Shown: positions 32,729 to 41,800, counted from the first letter of the stretch. The stretch is DNA of 64,000 nucleotides from Roseomonas nitratireducens (GCF_017813355.1 NZ_JAGIYZ010000001.1:372001-436000); one strand, 5' to 3'. The notes: generated from the sequence alone by a model not told the origin. Made by a program: numbers and translations.

Positions 32729-33689
32729 GCACCACCTCCGGCCAGCGGGCCGCCTCGGCGCGGACATGGGCGGCGAAGCGGTCGGGGCCGGTCGCGGTCA
32801 CGGTGAAGCCCTGGCGTTCCAGGTCGCCCGCCACCTCGGGCAAGGCGAGGATCGCGGCCAGTTCCCCGGCCAGGCGCGCGATGGCCGCCGGCGGCGTGCC
32901 GGCGGGGGCGAGGATGCCCTGCCAGGTCACCACGTCGAAGCCGGGCAGCAGCGCCTCGGCCACCGTGGGCACGTCCGGCAGGGCGCCGCTGCGCTGCGCG
33001 GAGGTCACGGCGAGGGCGCGCAGCCGGCCCGCGCGGATGTGCTCGATCGCGGCGGGCAGGGTGACGAACAGCGCCTCGACATGCCCGGCCACCACGTCCA
33101 CCACCGCCGGCCCGCCGCCGCGATAGGGGACATGGGTGTAGGCGATCCCCGCCTCCTGCCCGAACAGCGCGCCGGCCAGATGCCCGATCGAGCCATTGCC
33201 CTGGGAGGCGACGGACAGCTTGCCCTCGGCTTCCCGCGCCCAGGCGACGAAGCCGGCCAGGTCGCGCGCGGGGGAGCGCGGGTTGACGACCAGCACCTGC
33301 GGCGCGCGCACCGCCTCGATCACCGGGGCGAAGTCGCGCACCGGGTCGAAGGCGATGCGGGGGTAGAGCGCCGGGTTGATCGTCAGCGGGTCGGAACCGA
33401 CCACCAGCGTGTGCCCGTCCGGCCGCGCCCGCGCGGTCAGTTCGAAGGCGAGGTTGCTGCCCGCGCCCGGATGGTTTTCCGCCACCACCGGCTGGCCCAG
33501 CCGCGGCGCCAGCTGCCGCGCCAGGACGCGGCCGAGGATGTCGAGGCTGCCGCCGGGCGCCACGGGGACGATGACGCGCAGCGGCCGGTCGGGCACCCAG
33601 GTCGTGCCGACCGCGCCCGCGGCGCGCGGCAGCAGGCCGGCCCCGGCCAGCAGCGCGGAGCGGAGGAGGAGGTCGCGGCGAAGGGTCAT
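32703..33689 (-). CDS. Bug/TctC-family periplasmic substrate-binding protein
   Basis: 328 residues with a signal peptide MTLRRDLLLRSALLAGAGLLPRAAGA. The core has RPLRVIVPVAPGGSLDILGRVLARQLA, ENHPGAGSNLAFELTARARPDG, HVPYRGGGPAVVDVVAGHVEALFV and DVPTVAEALLPGFDVVTWQG. The ATG at 33689 gives the proper secretion signal; upstream in-frame codons lie in the Lrp gene's complement. It is divergent from an Lrp/AsnC gene that may regulate it. Its 3' end carries the 24-bp array. Confidence 0.9.
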   Translation of the reverse strand: MTLRRDLLLRSALLAGAGLLPRAAGAVGTTWVPDRPLRVIVPVAPGGSLDILGRVLARQLAPRLGQPVVAENHPGAGSNLAFELTARARPDGHTLVVGSDPLTINPALYPRIAFDPVRDFAPVIEAVRAPQVLVVNPRSPARDLAGFVAWAREAEGKLSVASQGNGSIGHLAGALFGQEAGIAYTHVPYRGGGPAVVDVVAGHVEALFVTLPAAIEHIRAGRLRALAVTSAQRSGALPDVPTVAEALLPGFDVVTWQGILAPAGTPPAAIARLAGELAAILALPEVAGDLERQGFTVTATGPDRFAAHVRAEAARWPEVVRRANARLE

Positions 33690-33800
33690 GGCGGGGATTT
33701 CCGTTCCGAAAGAGAAGCCTGTTCTCTTCACGGCGCGAAAACTTGCAAGCAAAAGATTTTTCTGCCACGTGAAGCGCTCAGACCGCCAAGGACTTGCCCG

Positions 33801-34271
33801 TTGAGCCGCAGTTTCGAGCCCGATCACACCGACCGCGCCATCCTCCGCCTGATCCAGAAGGACGCCGCCCTGTCGCTCGCCGACATCGCGAAGGAGGTGG
33901 GGCTGACGCCGACCCCCTGCTGGAAGCGCATCCGCCGGATGGAGCAGGAAGGCGTGATCACCGGCCGCGTCGTGATCCTGGACCCGGAGAAGGTCGGGCT
34001 CGGCGTGTCGGTCTTCGTCGCGATCGAGACGGGCGACCACTCCGCCCCATGGATCGAGACCTTTGCCGCGACGGTCGCGAAGATGCCCGAGATCGTCGAA
34101 TGCTGGCGGCTGGGCGGGGACGTGGACTATCTGCTGCGCGTGGTGGTGCCGGACATGCAGGCCTTCGACCTGTTCTACCGCCGCCTGACCGCCCAGGTGC
34201 CGAGCCTGCGCAAGGTCACGTCCCGCTTCGCGATGGAACGGGTGAAGAGCACGACGGCGCTGCCGGTGTGA
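33801..34271 (+). CDS. Lrp/AsnC-family transcriptional regulator
   Basis: 156 residues from a TTG start with AAGGA about nine bases upstream. An N-terminal winged helix ([43 protein letters not shown], 10-53) is followed by the RAM ligand-binding domain ([14 protein letters not shown]..., [29 protein letters not shown]). Such proteins form octamers or dimers that sense amino acids or related acids. It is divergent from the TctC gene with 111 bases between, a usual local-regulator arrangement. No ATG exists near the family N-terminus, which supports the TTG. Confidence 0.88.
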   Translation: MSRSFEPDHTDRAILRLIQKDAALSLADIAKEVGLTPTPCWKRIRRMEQEGVITGRVVILDPEKVGLGVSVFVAIETGDHSAPWIETFAATVAKMPEIVECWRLGGDVDYLLRVVVPDMQAFDLFYRRLTAQVPSLRKVTSRFAMERVKSTTALPV

Positions 34272-34292
34272 CCGCATGCCGGCGCTGATGCG

Positions 34293-34359
34293 CCCAGGTC
34301 ATGGGTTCCGGGGGCCTTCCGGCCCCCGGCGGGTCGGCCTGGGAGGGCGGCGCCCTCCT
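34293..34359. repeat. REP-like half element upstream of rpe
   Basis: CCCAGGTCATGGGTTCC precedes the palindrome CCGGGGGCC-TTCC-GGCCCCCGG and the outer palindrome GGAGGGC-GGC-GCCCTCC. The leading CCCAGGT-A-GGGTTCC is shared with 36885-36900 and, inverted, with 27070-27085. It lies in the leader ahead of rpe, 36 bases from the chosen start. Confidence 0.7.
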
Positions 34360-34395
34360 CTCGCGCGCACCGCCCCCGGCCGGTTGTCGCGTTCC

Positions 34396-35088
34396 GTGAC
34401 AACCCGCTACAACCGCAACGTGCTCGCGCCCCTGATCGCCCCGTCGCTTCTTGCCGCCGACTTCGCCCGTTTGGGGGAGGAGGTGGCCGCCATCGCCGCC
34501 GCCGGCGCCGACTGGCTGCATCTCGACATCATGGACGGCCATTTCGTCCCCAACATCTCCTTCGGCCCGGGGCTGGTGAAGGCGCTGCGGAAGCACGCCG
34601 CGATTCCTTTCGACGTGCACCTGATGATCGCCCCCGCCGACCCGTATCTGGCGGCCTTCGCGGAAGCCGGGGCGGATGTCATCAGCCTGCATCCGGAAGC
34701 CGGGCCGCATCTGCACCGCTCCCTGCAGACGATCCGCGCGCTGGGCAAGAAGGCGGGGGTGGTGCTGAACCCGGCGACGCCGGTCGACTGCGTCGCGCAT
34801 GTGCTGGACCTGACGGACCTGATCCTCGTCATGTCGGTCAATCCGGGCTTCGGCGGGCAGTCCTTCCTGGACAGCCAACTGCCCAAGATCGCCGCGCTGC
34901 GCCGGATGATCGAGGCCTCGGGCCGCGACATCCGCCTGCAGGTCGATGGCGGCGTCACGGCCGCGACCGCGCCGCGCTGCGTCGAGGCGGGGGCCGATGT
35001 GCTCGTCGCCGGCACCGCGGTGTTCGGCCAGAAGGACTACGCCGCCGCCATCGCCGGTCTGCGCGCGCCGGCCCGGACGGCCGCATGA
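34396..35088 (+). CDS. rpe: Ribulose-phosphate 3-epimerase
   Basis: 230 residues from a GTG at 34396; a second GTG at 34420 would give 222. The TIM barrel interconverts ribulose 5-phosphate and xylulose 5-phosphate. Motifs: [38 protein letters not shown] (metal His and catalytic Asp), [25 protein letters not shown] and [14 protein letters not shown] (second catalytic Asp, phosphate loop). The start is uncertain because there is no ATG and no clear ribosome site. Its stop overlaps the heparinase-like ATG. Confidence 0.93.
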   Translation: MTTRYNRNVLAPLIAPSLLAADFARLGEEVAAIAAAGADWLHLDIMDGHFVPNISFGPGLVKALRKHAAIPFDVHLMIAPADPYLAAFAEAGADVISLHPEAGPHLHRSLQTIRALGKKAGVVLNPATPVDCVAHVLDLTDLILVMSVNPGFGGQSFLDSQLPKIAALRRMIEASGRDIRLQVDGGVTAATAPRCVEAGADVLVAGTAVFGQKDYAAAIAGLRAPARTAA

Positions 35089-36737
35089 TCAACATCCTGC
35101 GCGGGGCCCGTCAGACTCTCGCGCGGCTCAAGCCCGTGCGCGTGCCCGACGCGCCGGCGCGGGCGTTCCGCGACCTTTGGCCCGGCGACCCGGCGCGCGG
35201 CGCCCGCCTGCTGCGCGGGGAGTTCGAGGTGCTGGGCACGGCGCGCGCGCTGCGCCCGGGGCTGGCGGGCGCGGAAGGGTGGGATGCGCCCTCGGGGTCC
35301 CCCGCCTGGCGCGCCGCCGCGCATGGCTTCGCCTGGATGCGCGACCTGCGCGCGCTCGGCACCGATGCGGCGCGGCTGCATGCCCGCGCGCTGACCGATG
35401 ACTGGCTCGCGCGCGGGGCCGAGGAAGCCGTGGCGGATGCGCCGGAAGTCGCGGGCGCGCGGCTGTCGGCCTGGCTCGGCCATTGGGATTTCTTCGCCGC
35501 GACGTCCGAGGATTCCTTCCGCCGCGCGGTGATGACGCGCCTTGCCCAGGATGCGCGCGACCTATCCGCCGCCCTGCCGGCCGAGGCCGAGCACCGCGGC
35601 GCGCTGGCCGCGCTGAAGGGCGCGATGGCCGCGGCGATCGCGTTGCAGGAGGACGCCTACCTGCAGCGCGCCGCGCGCTTCCTGCCGGCCGAGATCGAGC
35701 GCCAGTTCCACCCCGATGGCGGGCATGTGGAACGGTCCCCCTCCCAGCAATTGTTCGCGCTGCAGGACCTGATCGAGATCCGCAACCTGCTGCACGGGGC
35801 GGGGATGGAACCGCCGCCGCACCTGGCCGCCGTGCTGGACCGCGCCGCGCCGGCGCTGCGGCTGTTCCGGCACGGGGATGGCGGGCTCGCGCTGTTCAAC
35901 GGGTCCCGCGACGAGGGCGGCGCGCTGCTCGACCTCGTCCTCACCCAGGGCCAGGCGCGGGGGCGGGCGCCGCTCGACCTGCCGGAGACCGGCTTCCAGC
36001 GGCTGCAGGCCGGGCGGACGCTGGTGATCGTGGACACCGGCGCGCCGCCGGCCGCGCGCGCCGGGGCGACGGCGGAAGGCGGGCTGCCGGCGGGCGCGGA
36101 CCGCTTCGCCCATGCCGGGACGCTGGCCTTCGAGATGTCGGTCGGGCGCGACCGGCTGATCGTCAATTGCGGCGCGGCGCCGGCGGCCGAGGAAGCCTGG
36201 CGCGACGCGCTGCGTGCGACGGCCGCGCATTCGACGCTGGTGCTGTCGGACACCAACTCCTCCGAATTGCGGCCCGAGGGGCTGGGGCGGCGGCCGGAGC
36301 AGGTCGAGACCGCGCGGCACGAATCGGCCGGGGCGCAATGGCTCGAGGCGAGCCACGATGGCTGGCGCCGCGCCTTCGGCGCGATGCACCGGCGCAGGCT
36401 CTACCTTGCCGAATCGGGCGACGATCTGCGCGGGGAGGATGCGGTGGAGATCGCCGGCGACGCGCCGGTGCCGGCCTTCGCGGTGCGCTTCCACCTGCAT
36501 CCGGGCGTCGTCGTCTCCCTGCTGCAGGACGAGAGCGCGGCGCTGCTGCGGCTGCCTTCCGGCATCGGGTGGAAGATCCGCGGCAAGGGCGCGCGGGTGG
36601 CGCTCGAGGAAAGCGTCTACCTGGGCGGCGAGCCGCGCCGGTCGAGCCAGGTGGTGCTGCAGGCGGAGGAAGGCGTGACGTCGGTGCAGTGGGCGATCAC
36701 GCGCGTGTCGATGCCGGCGCCGGGCGGTGAGGCGTAG
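35085..36737 (+). CDS. Heparinase II/III-family protein
   Basis: 550 residues. An N-terminal alpha/alpha toroid (about 1-270, with [16 protein letters not shown] and [28 protein letters not shown]) precedes the heparinase II/III beta-sandwich domain ([16 protein letters not shown]..., [37 protein letters not shown]). No signal peptide is seen. The family degrades uronic-acid polysaccharides, but the version next to rpe in many alphaproteobacteria is uncharacterised. Its ATG overlaps the rpe stop (ATGA), so the two are translationally coupled. Confidence 0.88.
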   Translation: MINILRGARQTLARLKPVRVPDAPARAFRDLWPGDPARGARLLRGEFEVLGTARALRPGLAGAEGWDAPSGSPAWRAAAHGFAWMRDLRALGTDAARLHARALTDDWLARGAEEAVADAPEVAGARLSAWLGHWDFFAATSEDSFRRAVMTRLAQDARDLSAALPAEAEHRGALAALKGAMAAAIALQEDAYLQRAARFLPAEIERQFHPDGGHVERSPSQQLFALQDLIEIRNLLHGAGMEPPPHLAAVLDRAAPALRLFRHGDGGLALFNGSRDEGGALLDLVLTQGQARGRAPLDLPETGFQRLQAGRTLVIVDTGAPPAARAGATAEGGLPAGADRFAHAGTLAFEMSVGRDRLIVNCGAAPAAEEAWRDALRATAAHSTLVLSDTNSSELRPEGLGRRPEQVETARHESAGAQWLEASHDGWRRAFGAMHRRRLYLAESGDDLRGEDAVEIAGDAPVPAFAVRFHLHPGVVVSLLQDESAALLRLPSGIGWKIRGKGARVALEESVYLGGEPRRSSQVVLQAEEGVTSVQWAITRVSMPAPGGEA

Positions 36738-36760
36738 GGCGCTGGCCGTCGTGGCGCCGC

Positions 36761-36950
36761 GAGGGGGGCGCTGCCCCCCTCGACCCCCCGCCAAAGGCCG
36801 CAGGGCCTTTGGAAACCGATACCGATCGGAGCGGTTGCGGGGCCTGGCCGCCGCAATGGCGCATACCTGCCCCATCTGCGGCACCCAGGTGACGGGTTCC
36901 GAGGGCCTTAAGCCCTCGGCGGGGGAGCGCGAGGGGGCGGCGTCCCCTCG
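36761..36950. repeat. Complete paired REP-like element
   Basis: Outer GAGGGGGGC-GCT-GCCCCCCTC (36761-36781), inner CCAAAGGCC-GCAG-GGCCTTTGG (36791-36812), a 70-base middle, then inverted inner CCGAGGGCC-TTAA-GCCCTCGG and outer CGAGGGGG-CGGCG-TCCCCTCG. The two halves mirror each other as at 27026-27169. It lies between the heparinase-like gene and an MFS gene on the same strand and ends ten bases before the MFS ATG. Confidence 0.8.
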
Positions 36951-36959
36951 TGACGCCGC

Positions 36960-38207
36960 ATGAACCGCCGCGCGCTGGCCTGGGCCAGTTTCGACTGGGC
37001 CAACAGTGCCTTCCCCACGGTGGTCTCCACCTTCGTGATCGCCGCCTATTTCGCCCAAGGAGTCGCACCCGACCCGGCCACGGGCCAGGCGCAATGGGGC
37101 TGGATGCAGACGGTGGCGGCGCTGGTCATCGCGGTTCTCTCGCCCCTGCTGGGCGCGGTGGCGGACCGTGGCGGGCGGCGGCGGGCGCTGCTCGCGGGCA
37201 CGGTGCTGGTGACGGCGGGCTTCACCGCGCTGGTGTGGTTCGCGCGGCCGGACCCGTCCTGGACGCTGTGGCTGCTGGTCGTGGTCGGGATCGCGACGAT
37301 CGCCTTCGAACTCGGCACGGTCTTCTACAATTCGATGCTGCCCGAGGTCGCGCCGCCGGAGCGGATGGGGCGTGTGTCGGGCCTGGCCTGGGGGCTGGGC
37401 TATGCGGGGGGGCTGACCTGCCTCGCGGTGGCGCTGGTGGCGCTGGTCCAGCCGAACCCGGCCTGGTTCGGGCTGGACCGCGCGGAGTCCGAGCATGTCC
37501 GCGCGACCGCGCTGCTCGTCGCCGCCTGGACGCTGTTGTTCGCCTGGCCGGTGCTGCTGGCGGTGCCGGACCCGCCGGGCCCGCATGCGCGGATGGGGGA
37601 GGCGATCACGCATTGCGTGGCGGAGACGCGGAGCCTGCTGCGCGGCCTGCCGCGCCGGCCGGCGATGCTGCGCTTCCTGGTCGCGCGCTTGTTCTACACG
37701 GATGGCCTGAACACGCTGTTCGCCTTCGGCGCCATCTACGCCGCCGGCGTGCACGGCATGGCGTTCGAGGAGATTTTGCTCTTCGGCATCGCCATGAACG
37801 TGACGGCGGGGCTCGGTGCCGCGGGGTTCGGGCTGGTCGAGGACCGGCTGGGGTCCAAGCGCACGGTGATGATCGCGCTGCTGGCGATGATCGTGCTGGG
37901 TGCGGCGCTGCTGCTGACGGACAGCAAGGCGGTGTTCTGGGGGATGGCGATGGCGCTCGGGGCCTTCATGGGCCCGGCGCAGGCGGCGTCCCGCACGCTG
38001 ATGGCGCGCATGGCGCCGGAGCATGAATGCGCGGCGCATTTCGGGCTGTTCGCGCTGTCGGGCCGCATCACCGGCTTCCTCGGCCCGGCGGTGCTGGCGC
38101 TGGTGACGACGGCGACGGACAGCCAGCGCGCGGGGATGGCGACGGTGCTGGTCTTCCTGGCCCTCGGCGCGGCCATCCTCGCGACGGTGAAGCCGGTGCG
38201 GGGGTAG
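36960..38207 (+). CDS. MFS transporter, UMF1/Atg22-like
   Basis: 415 residues and about 12 helices. The N-terminal WASFDWANSAFPTVVSTFVIAAYF is the hallmark of the UMF1 family that includes yeast vacuolar amino-acid effluxer Atg22. DRGGRRRALL is the MFS loop 2-3 motif, and VFYNSMLPEVAPPERMGRVSGLAWGLGY a further family block. The substrate in bacteria is unknown. Upstream is a REP-like element; downstream, convergent, is the ccdAB-like pair. Confidence 0.88.
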   Translation: MNRRALAWASFDWANSAFPTVVSTFVIAAYFAQGVAPDPATGQAQWGWMQTVAALVIAVLSPLLGAVADRGGRRRALLAGTVLVTAGFTALVWFARPDPSWTLWLLVVVGIATIAFELGTVFYNSMLPEVAPPERMGRVSGLAWGLGYAGGLTCLAVALVALVQPNPAWFGLDRAESEHVRATALLVAAWTLLFAWPVLLAVPDPPGPHARMGEAITHCVAETRSLLRGLPRRPAMLRFLVARLFYTDGLNTLFAFGAIYAAGVHGMAFEEILLFGIAMNVTAGLGAAGFGLVEDRLGSKRTVMIALLAMIVLGAALLLTDSKAVFWGMAMALGAFMGPAQAASRTLMARMAPEHECAAHFGLFALSGRITGFLGPAVLALVTTATDSQRAGMATVLVFLALGAAILATVKPVRG

Positions 38208-38213
38208 CGGCGG

Positions 38214-38513
38214 TCAGAACCCGGTCAGCAGCAGGTCGAGCGCGCGGGTGATGGCCTCGCGCTCCGGCGCGAGGCTGGCGATGGCGGGGCCGAGCTCGGC
38301 GCGCGGGATCGCGGTCAGGTAGTGCGTCATCAGCGCGACGTCATTGCCGTCGAGCCGCAGCACGGGATTGAGGTCGCGGATCGCGGGCAGCGCGGCGCTC
38401 GGCGGCAGCAGCGGGACGACGATGCGCGACGGCAGCGCCGCGAGATGGTCCGCCTGGACGTCGAGAAGAAAGCCGCGCTGCCCCGCGACGCGATGCACGT
38501 CGAAGCGCGCCAT
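38214..38513 (-). CDS. ccdB: CcdB-family toxin
   Basis: 99 residues, close to the 101 of F-plasmid CcdB, a gyrase poison. Alignable blocks: FLLDVQADHLAALPSRIVVPLLPPS, NPVLRLDGNDVALMTHYLTAIPRAELG and REAITRALDLLLTGF. In F CcdB the last three residues W-G-I are needed for gyrase binding. Here they are T-G-F; the chromosomal Vibrio fischeri homologue has T-G-I by recollection, so gyrase targeting is still plausible. The ATG shares one base with the antitoxin stop (TGATG), antitoxin first, the normal order. Confidence 0.88.
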   Translation of the reverse strand: MARFDVHRVAGQRGFLLDVQADHLAALPSRIVVPLLPPSAALPAIRDLNPVLRLDGNDVALMTHYLTAIPRAELGPAIASLAPEREAITRALDLLLTGF

Positions 38514-38854
38514 CAGAACATGCGATACTTCGCGAGCGGCAGGCCGTGCTGCTCGACCCAGCGATGGTGCGCTTCGATCGCCTCGCGGTTCTCCTCGAGC
38601 CAGCGGCGGGCCTTGTCCGCCCGTGCGGCGTCGTCATCGATGAGCGGCGCCTGCGCTTCCGCGAGGCCGGGCGGGGGCAGGGCGGGGTCGAGGTCATGCG
38701 GCGCGATGCCGGTCAGCCGCGCCACCGCGCCGATGCGATCGGCCGGCACCCGCCGCCATTGGGAGACGGCGCCCTTCGTGATGCCGAGCGCGCGGGCGAG
38801 CGCCGCGACGCCACCGGCCGCGACCAGCGCGCGTTCCAGGCCGGGGTCCTTCAT
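38513..38854 (-). CDS. Chimeric antitoxin: YdaS/Cro-type HTH plus CcdA tail
   Basis: 113 residues. Residues 8-51 (LVAAGGVAALARALGITKGAVSQWR..., then VARLTGIAPHDL) are a Cro/YdaS-type helix-turn-helix. Residues 78-113 (RADKARRWLEENREAIEAH... to GLPLAKYRMF) are the CcdA C-terminal toxin-binding segment. Classical CcdA has a ribbon-helix-helix DNA-binding domain in about 72 residues, so the DNA-binding part has been exchanged. A Pro-rich linker (58-71) joins the halves. It precedes ccdB with a one-base overlap. The 119 bases upstream hold short inverted repeats that could be its operator. Confidence 0.82.
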   Translation of the reverse strand: MKDPGLERALVAAGGVAALARALGITKGAVSQWRRVPADRIGAVARLTGIAPHDLDPALPPPGLAEAQAPLIDDDAARADKARRWLEENREAIEAHHRWVEQHGLPLAKYRMF

Positions 38855-38973
38855 GCCGGGGAGTTTAGCCCCGCTGAACCACCCCGGCGAAGCCAATTCG
38901 GCGTGAGCCGCGCCGCCCGTGAACCGAGCGGATCTCCGCCGCAGCCGCGTCTGGCGCCTTGGTGGCGTCGCCC

Positions 38974-39606
38974 CTACCGGTCCCGCTGCCCCAGCGCGTA
39001 GGACCCGCCATCGGTCGGGCGCAGCGCCTCGAACATCCCGGTCACCGCCGAATAGTCGCGATAGCCGCAGCGCGCGACGGGGGCGGCGGCGAGCGTGTCG
39101 AAGCGGCCGTCGCGCAGGAAGGCCTCGTCGATATGCACGCCGACCACCTCCCCGATGATGATCCAGCCCTCGAGCGGCGCGCCCGCCGCATCCGCCAGCT
39201 GCATCGACTGGGTCACGCGGCATTCCAGCGCGGCGGGCGATGCCGCGACGCGCGGCGCCTTGACCACGCGGCAGGGCGCGGGCTCCAGCCCCGCGGCGGC
39301 GAATTCGCTCTCCCCTTCCGGCAGCGCGCCGGAGGAGATGTTCATCGCCTCGAACAACGGGCGGGAGACGAGGTTGAAGACGAATTCCCCGCTTGCAATG
39401 GCATTGGCGGCGGAATGCTTCATCGTCTCGCTGGTGAACATCAGCATGGGCGGGCGCGAGTGCACCGCGTTGAAGAAGGAATAGGGCGCGAGGTTCGCCC
39501 GGCCCTGCCTGTCCAGCGTCGAGATCCAGCCGATCGGCCGCGGCGCGATGATCGCCTTGAAGGGGTCGTGCGGCAGGCCGTGGCCGCTGCGCGGTTCGTA
39601 GAACAT
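38974..39606 (-). CDS. Flavin reductase-like FMN-binding protein
   Basis: 210 residues with a split-barrel fold. Motifs: HDPFKAIIAPRPIGWISTLDRQGRANLAPYSFFNAV (13-48), PPMLMFTSETMKHSAANAIASGEFVFNLV and CRVTQSMQLADAAGAPLEGWIIIGEVVGVHI. These proteins bind FMN and often partner with monooxygenases or act on aromatic carboxylates. No monooxygenase gene is adjacent. It lies 23 bases downstream of tctA on the same strand, so co-transcription is likely, but the functional link is unclear. Confidence 0.88.
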   Translation of the reverse strand: MFYEPRSGHGLPHDPFKAIIAPRPIGWISTLDRQGRANLAPYSFFNAVHSRPPMLMFTSETMKHSAANAIASGEFVFNLVSRPLFEAMNISSGALPEGESEFAAAGLEPAPCRVVKAPRVAASPAALECRVTQSMQLADAAGAPLEGWIIIGEVVGVHIDEAFLRDGRFDTLAAAPVARCGYRDYSAVTGMFEALRPTDGGSYALGQRDR

Positions 39607-39629
39607 GGATCGTGTCCCGATATCGAGGT

Positions 39630-41126
39630 TCAGGCCGCGCGCTTGGTCCAGGCGACCCACAGCCGCGGCCCGAGCAGCGCCAGCAGCGCGACGCCGAGGA
39701 TGATGGCGCTGCCCGGCCGTGTGACGAAGGTGGACCAGTCGCCCTGGCTGATCGTCAGCGCCTGCCGCAGCGCCTGTTCGGCCATGGGCCCGAGGATCAT
39801 GCCGATCACCACCGGTGCCACGGGGAAGTCGAACCGCCGCATGAACATCGCGACGACGCCGAGCGCGTAGAGGATCACCAGGTCCATCACGCTGTTCGAG
39901 ATGCCGTAGGTGCCGATCGTCGCGAAGACCAGGATGCCGCCATACAACTGCGGCACGGGGATCTTGAGGATGCGCACCCACAGCCCGACCAGCGGCAGGT
40001 TCAGCACCACCAGCATCACGTTGGCGATGAACAGGGACGCGATCAGCGTCCAGACCAGCTCCGCCTGCTGGGTGAACAGCAGGGGGCCCGGATTGATGCC
40101 GTAGGACTGGAAGGCCGACAGCATGATCGCCGCCGTCGCGCTGGTGGGAATCCCCAGCGTCAGCATGGGCACCAGGATGCCGGCCGCGGCGGCGTTGTTC
40201 GCCGCTTCCGGCCCGGCCACGCCCTCGATCGCGCCGGTGGTGCCGAATTCGTGGCGGTGCTCCGGCTTCGCGAGCTTCCGCTCGGCGTAGTAGGACAGCA
40301 TGGTCGGCATCTCGGTCCCGCCCGCGGGCAGCACGCCGAACGGAAAGCCGAGCCCCGCGCCGCGCATCCAGGGCCAGAAGGACCGCTTCACGTCCTCCCG
40401 CGACATGGTCAGGCGCCCGACCTCGAGCACCTCCACCTTCCCCTCCGCATGGCGCCAGGCCATGTGCAGCGCCTCCCCCACCGCGAACAGCGCGACGGCG
40501 ACGAGCACGACGTTCACGCCGTCGAGCAGTTCCGGCACGCCGAAGGTCAGGCGCGGCTGGCCTGTCTGCAGGTCGATCCCCACGAGCCCGAGCAGCAGAC
40601 CCAGCGCGAGGGACGTAAGCCCGCGCAGCGCGGAGGAGCCCAGCACGGCCGAGACGGTGACGAAGCACAGCACCATCAGCGCGAAGTATTCCGCCGGCCC
40701 CAGCACCAGCGCCCATTCCACGATGACGGGCCCAAGGAAGGCGATGCCGAGCGTGCCCACCATGCCGGCCACGAAGGACCCGATCGCGGCGGTGGCGAGT
40801 GCCGGTCCCGCGCGCCCGTTGCGCGCCATCTTCGCCCCTTCGAGCGCGGTGATGATCGACCCGCTCTCGCCCGGCGTGTTCAGCAGGATGGACGTCGTGC
40901 TGCCGCCATACATCGCGCCGTAGAAGACTCCGCAGAACAGGATGAAGGCGCCGGTCGCGCTGACCGTGAAGGTGATGGGCAGCAGCAGCGCGATGGTCAG
41001 CGCCGGGCCGATGCCGGGCAGCACGCCCACCGCGGTGCCGAGGAAGCAGCCGAGCAGGGCCCAGGCGAGATTCGCCAGGGTGAGCGCGTTGCCGAAGCCG
41101 AGAGCGAGGCCGTTGACGGATTCCAT
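39630..41126 (-). CDS. tctA: Tripartite tricarboxylate transporter large permease TctA
   Basis: 498 residues and about 12 helices. Family motifs: [29 protein letters not shown] (20-48), [29 protein letters not shown] (63-91) and, mid-protein, [26 protein letters not shown] plus [37 protein letters not shown]. The protein needs a small TctB subunit and a TctC receptor. Neither gene is adjacent, although four receptors are encoded in the window (17.3-20.3 and 32.7 kb). TctB may be elsewhere. Confidence 0.93.
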   Translation of the reverse strand: MESVNGLALGFGNALTLANLAWALLGCFLGTAVGVLPGIGPALTIALLLPITFTVSATGAFILFCGVFYGAMYGGSTTSILLNTPGESGSIITALEGAKMARNGRAGPALATAAIGSFVAGMVGTLGIAFLGPVIVEWALVLGPAEYFALMVLCFVTVSAVLGSSALRGLTSLALGLLLGLVGIDLQTGQPRLTFGVPELLDGVNVVLVAVALFAVGEALHMAWRHAEGKVEVLEVGRLTMSREDVKRSFWPWMRGAGLGFPFGVLPAGGTEMPTMLSYYAERKLAKPEHRHEFGTTGAIEGVAGPEAANNAAAAGILVPMLTLGIPTSATAAIMLSAFQSYGINPGPLLFTQQAELVWTLIASLFIANVMLVVLNLPLVGLWVRILKIPVPQLYGGILVFATIGTYGISNSVMDLVILYALGVVAMFMRRFDFPVAPVVIGMILGPMAEQALRQALTISQGDWSTFVTRPGSAIILGVALLALLGPRLWVAWTKRAA

Positions 41127-41217
41127 GCCCCACTGTTGCAGGGATGGAGCGGGCGGTGAACCATCCCGTGCCACCTTGCCGGCGCGCCCCGCGTCGGCTT
41201 GATGACAGGACCGGGTC

Positions 41218-41300
<83 letters not shown>

Positions 41301-41309
41301 TCCCGCCGA

Positions 41310-41732
41310 TCAGAACCGGAAGTTCAGGCTTATCCCCGGCGCGGGCGCGTAGAACACCGGCGGCGGCGGCGCGTAGTACACGGGCGGCGGCGGCGCGTAG
41401 TAGACCGGCGGCGGCGGCCGGTAGTACCGCGGCGGCGGCGGCGCGTAGTAGTAGCCCGGCGGCGGGCCCCAATAGGGCGTCACATAGACCCCCGGCCCGC
41501 CATGGCGGCGCCAACGGCCGCGCCCGCCCTCGCCGCCCTCGCCCACCGGCAGCAGCGCGCCGCTCGACGTCTCGGGCACAACGAGGAAGGGGCTCGCCCC
41601 GGCGCGCGCGAGCGTCACGCCCTGGCCGCCATCCGCGAGCACCGCCGCCGGCATGGCGGGCGGCGCCGCTGCGGCGGGTAGCGCCACATGCGCCACGCCC
41701 AGCAGCACCGCGCTGATCGTCACCGGTCGCAT
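41310..41732 (-). CDS. Secreted Tyr/Pro-repeat protein
   Basis: 140 residues. A signal peptide (MRPVTISAVLLGVAHVALPAAAA) is followed by a short domain with FLVVPETSSGALLPVGEGG. The C-terminal half repeats (V/Y)YYAPPPP- and YYRPPPP-like units (about 98-130), ending APGISLNFRF. The repeat count can vary by slippage, and the DNA repeats in step (41346-41450). Similar YAPPPPVYY proteins are common in alphaproteobacterial envelopes with unknown roles. A GGAGG site precedes the ATG. Its 3' end lies ten bases from tRNA-Leu(TAA), convergent. Confidence 0.75.
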   Translation of the reverse strand: MRPVTISAVLLGVAHVALPAAAAPPAMPAAVLADGGQGVTLARAGASPFLVVPETSSGALLPVGEGGEGGRGRWRRHGGPGVYVTPYWGPPPGYYYAPPPPRYYRPPPPVYYAPPPPVYYAPPPPVFYAPAPGISLNFRF

Positions 41733-41758
41733 CGCATGCCCTCCTGGCCCCCGGCCCA

Positions 41759-41800
41759 TTCCGGCCGCATGAAGAATCGTTCCGGCCGCATGAAGAATCG
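41759..41800. repeat. 21-bp tandem duplication
   Basis: TTCCGGCCGCATGAAGAATCG occurs twice without a gap at 41759-41779 and 41780-41800. It sits between the divergent Tyr/Pro-repeat gene and the PaaK-like gene, in the shared promoter region. A third example of short tandem duplication next to a gene end in this window. Confidence 0.75.

Noticed and set aside
38214-38854. Plasmid or prophage remnant
   Set aside because: A ccdAB-like pair alone does not show this; no replication, partition, integrase or phage genes are nearby and base composition is like that of the neighbours.
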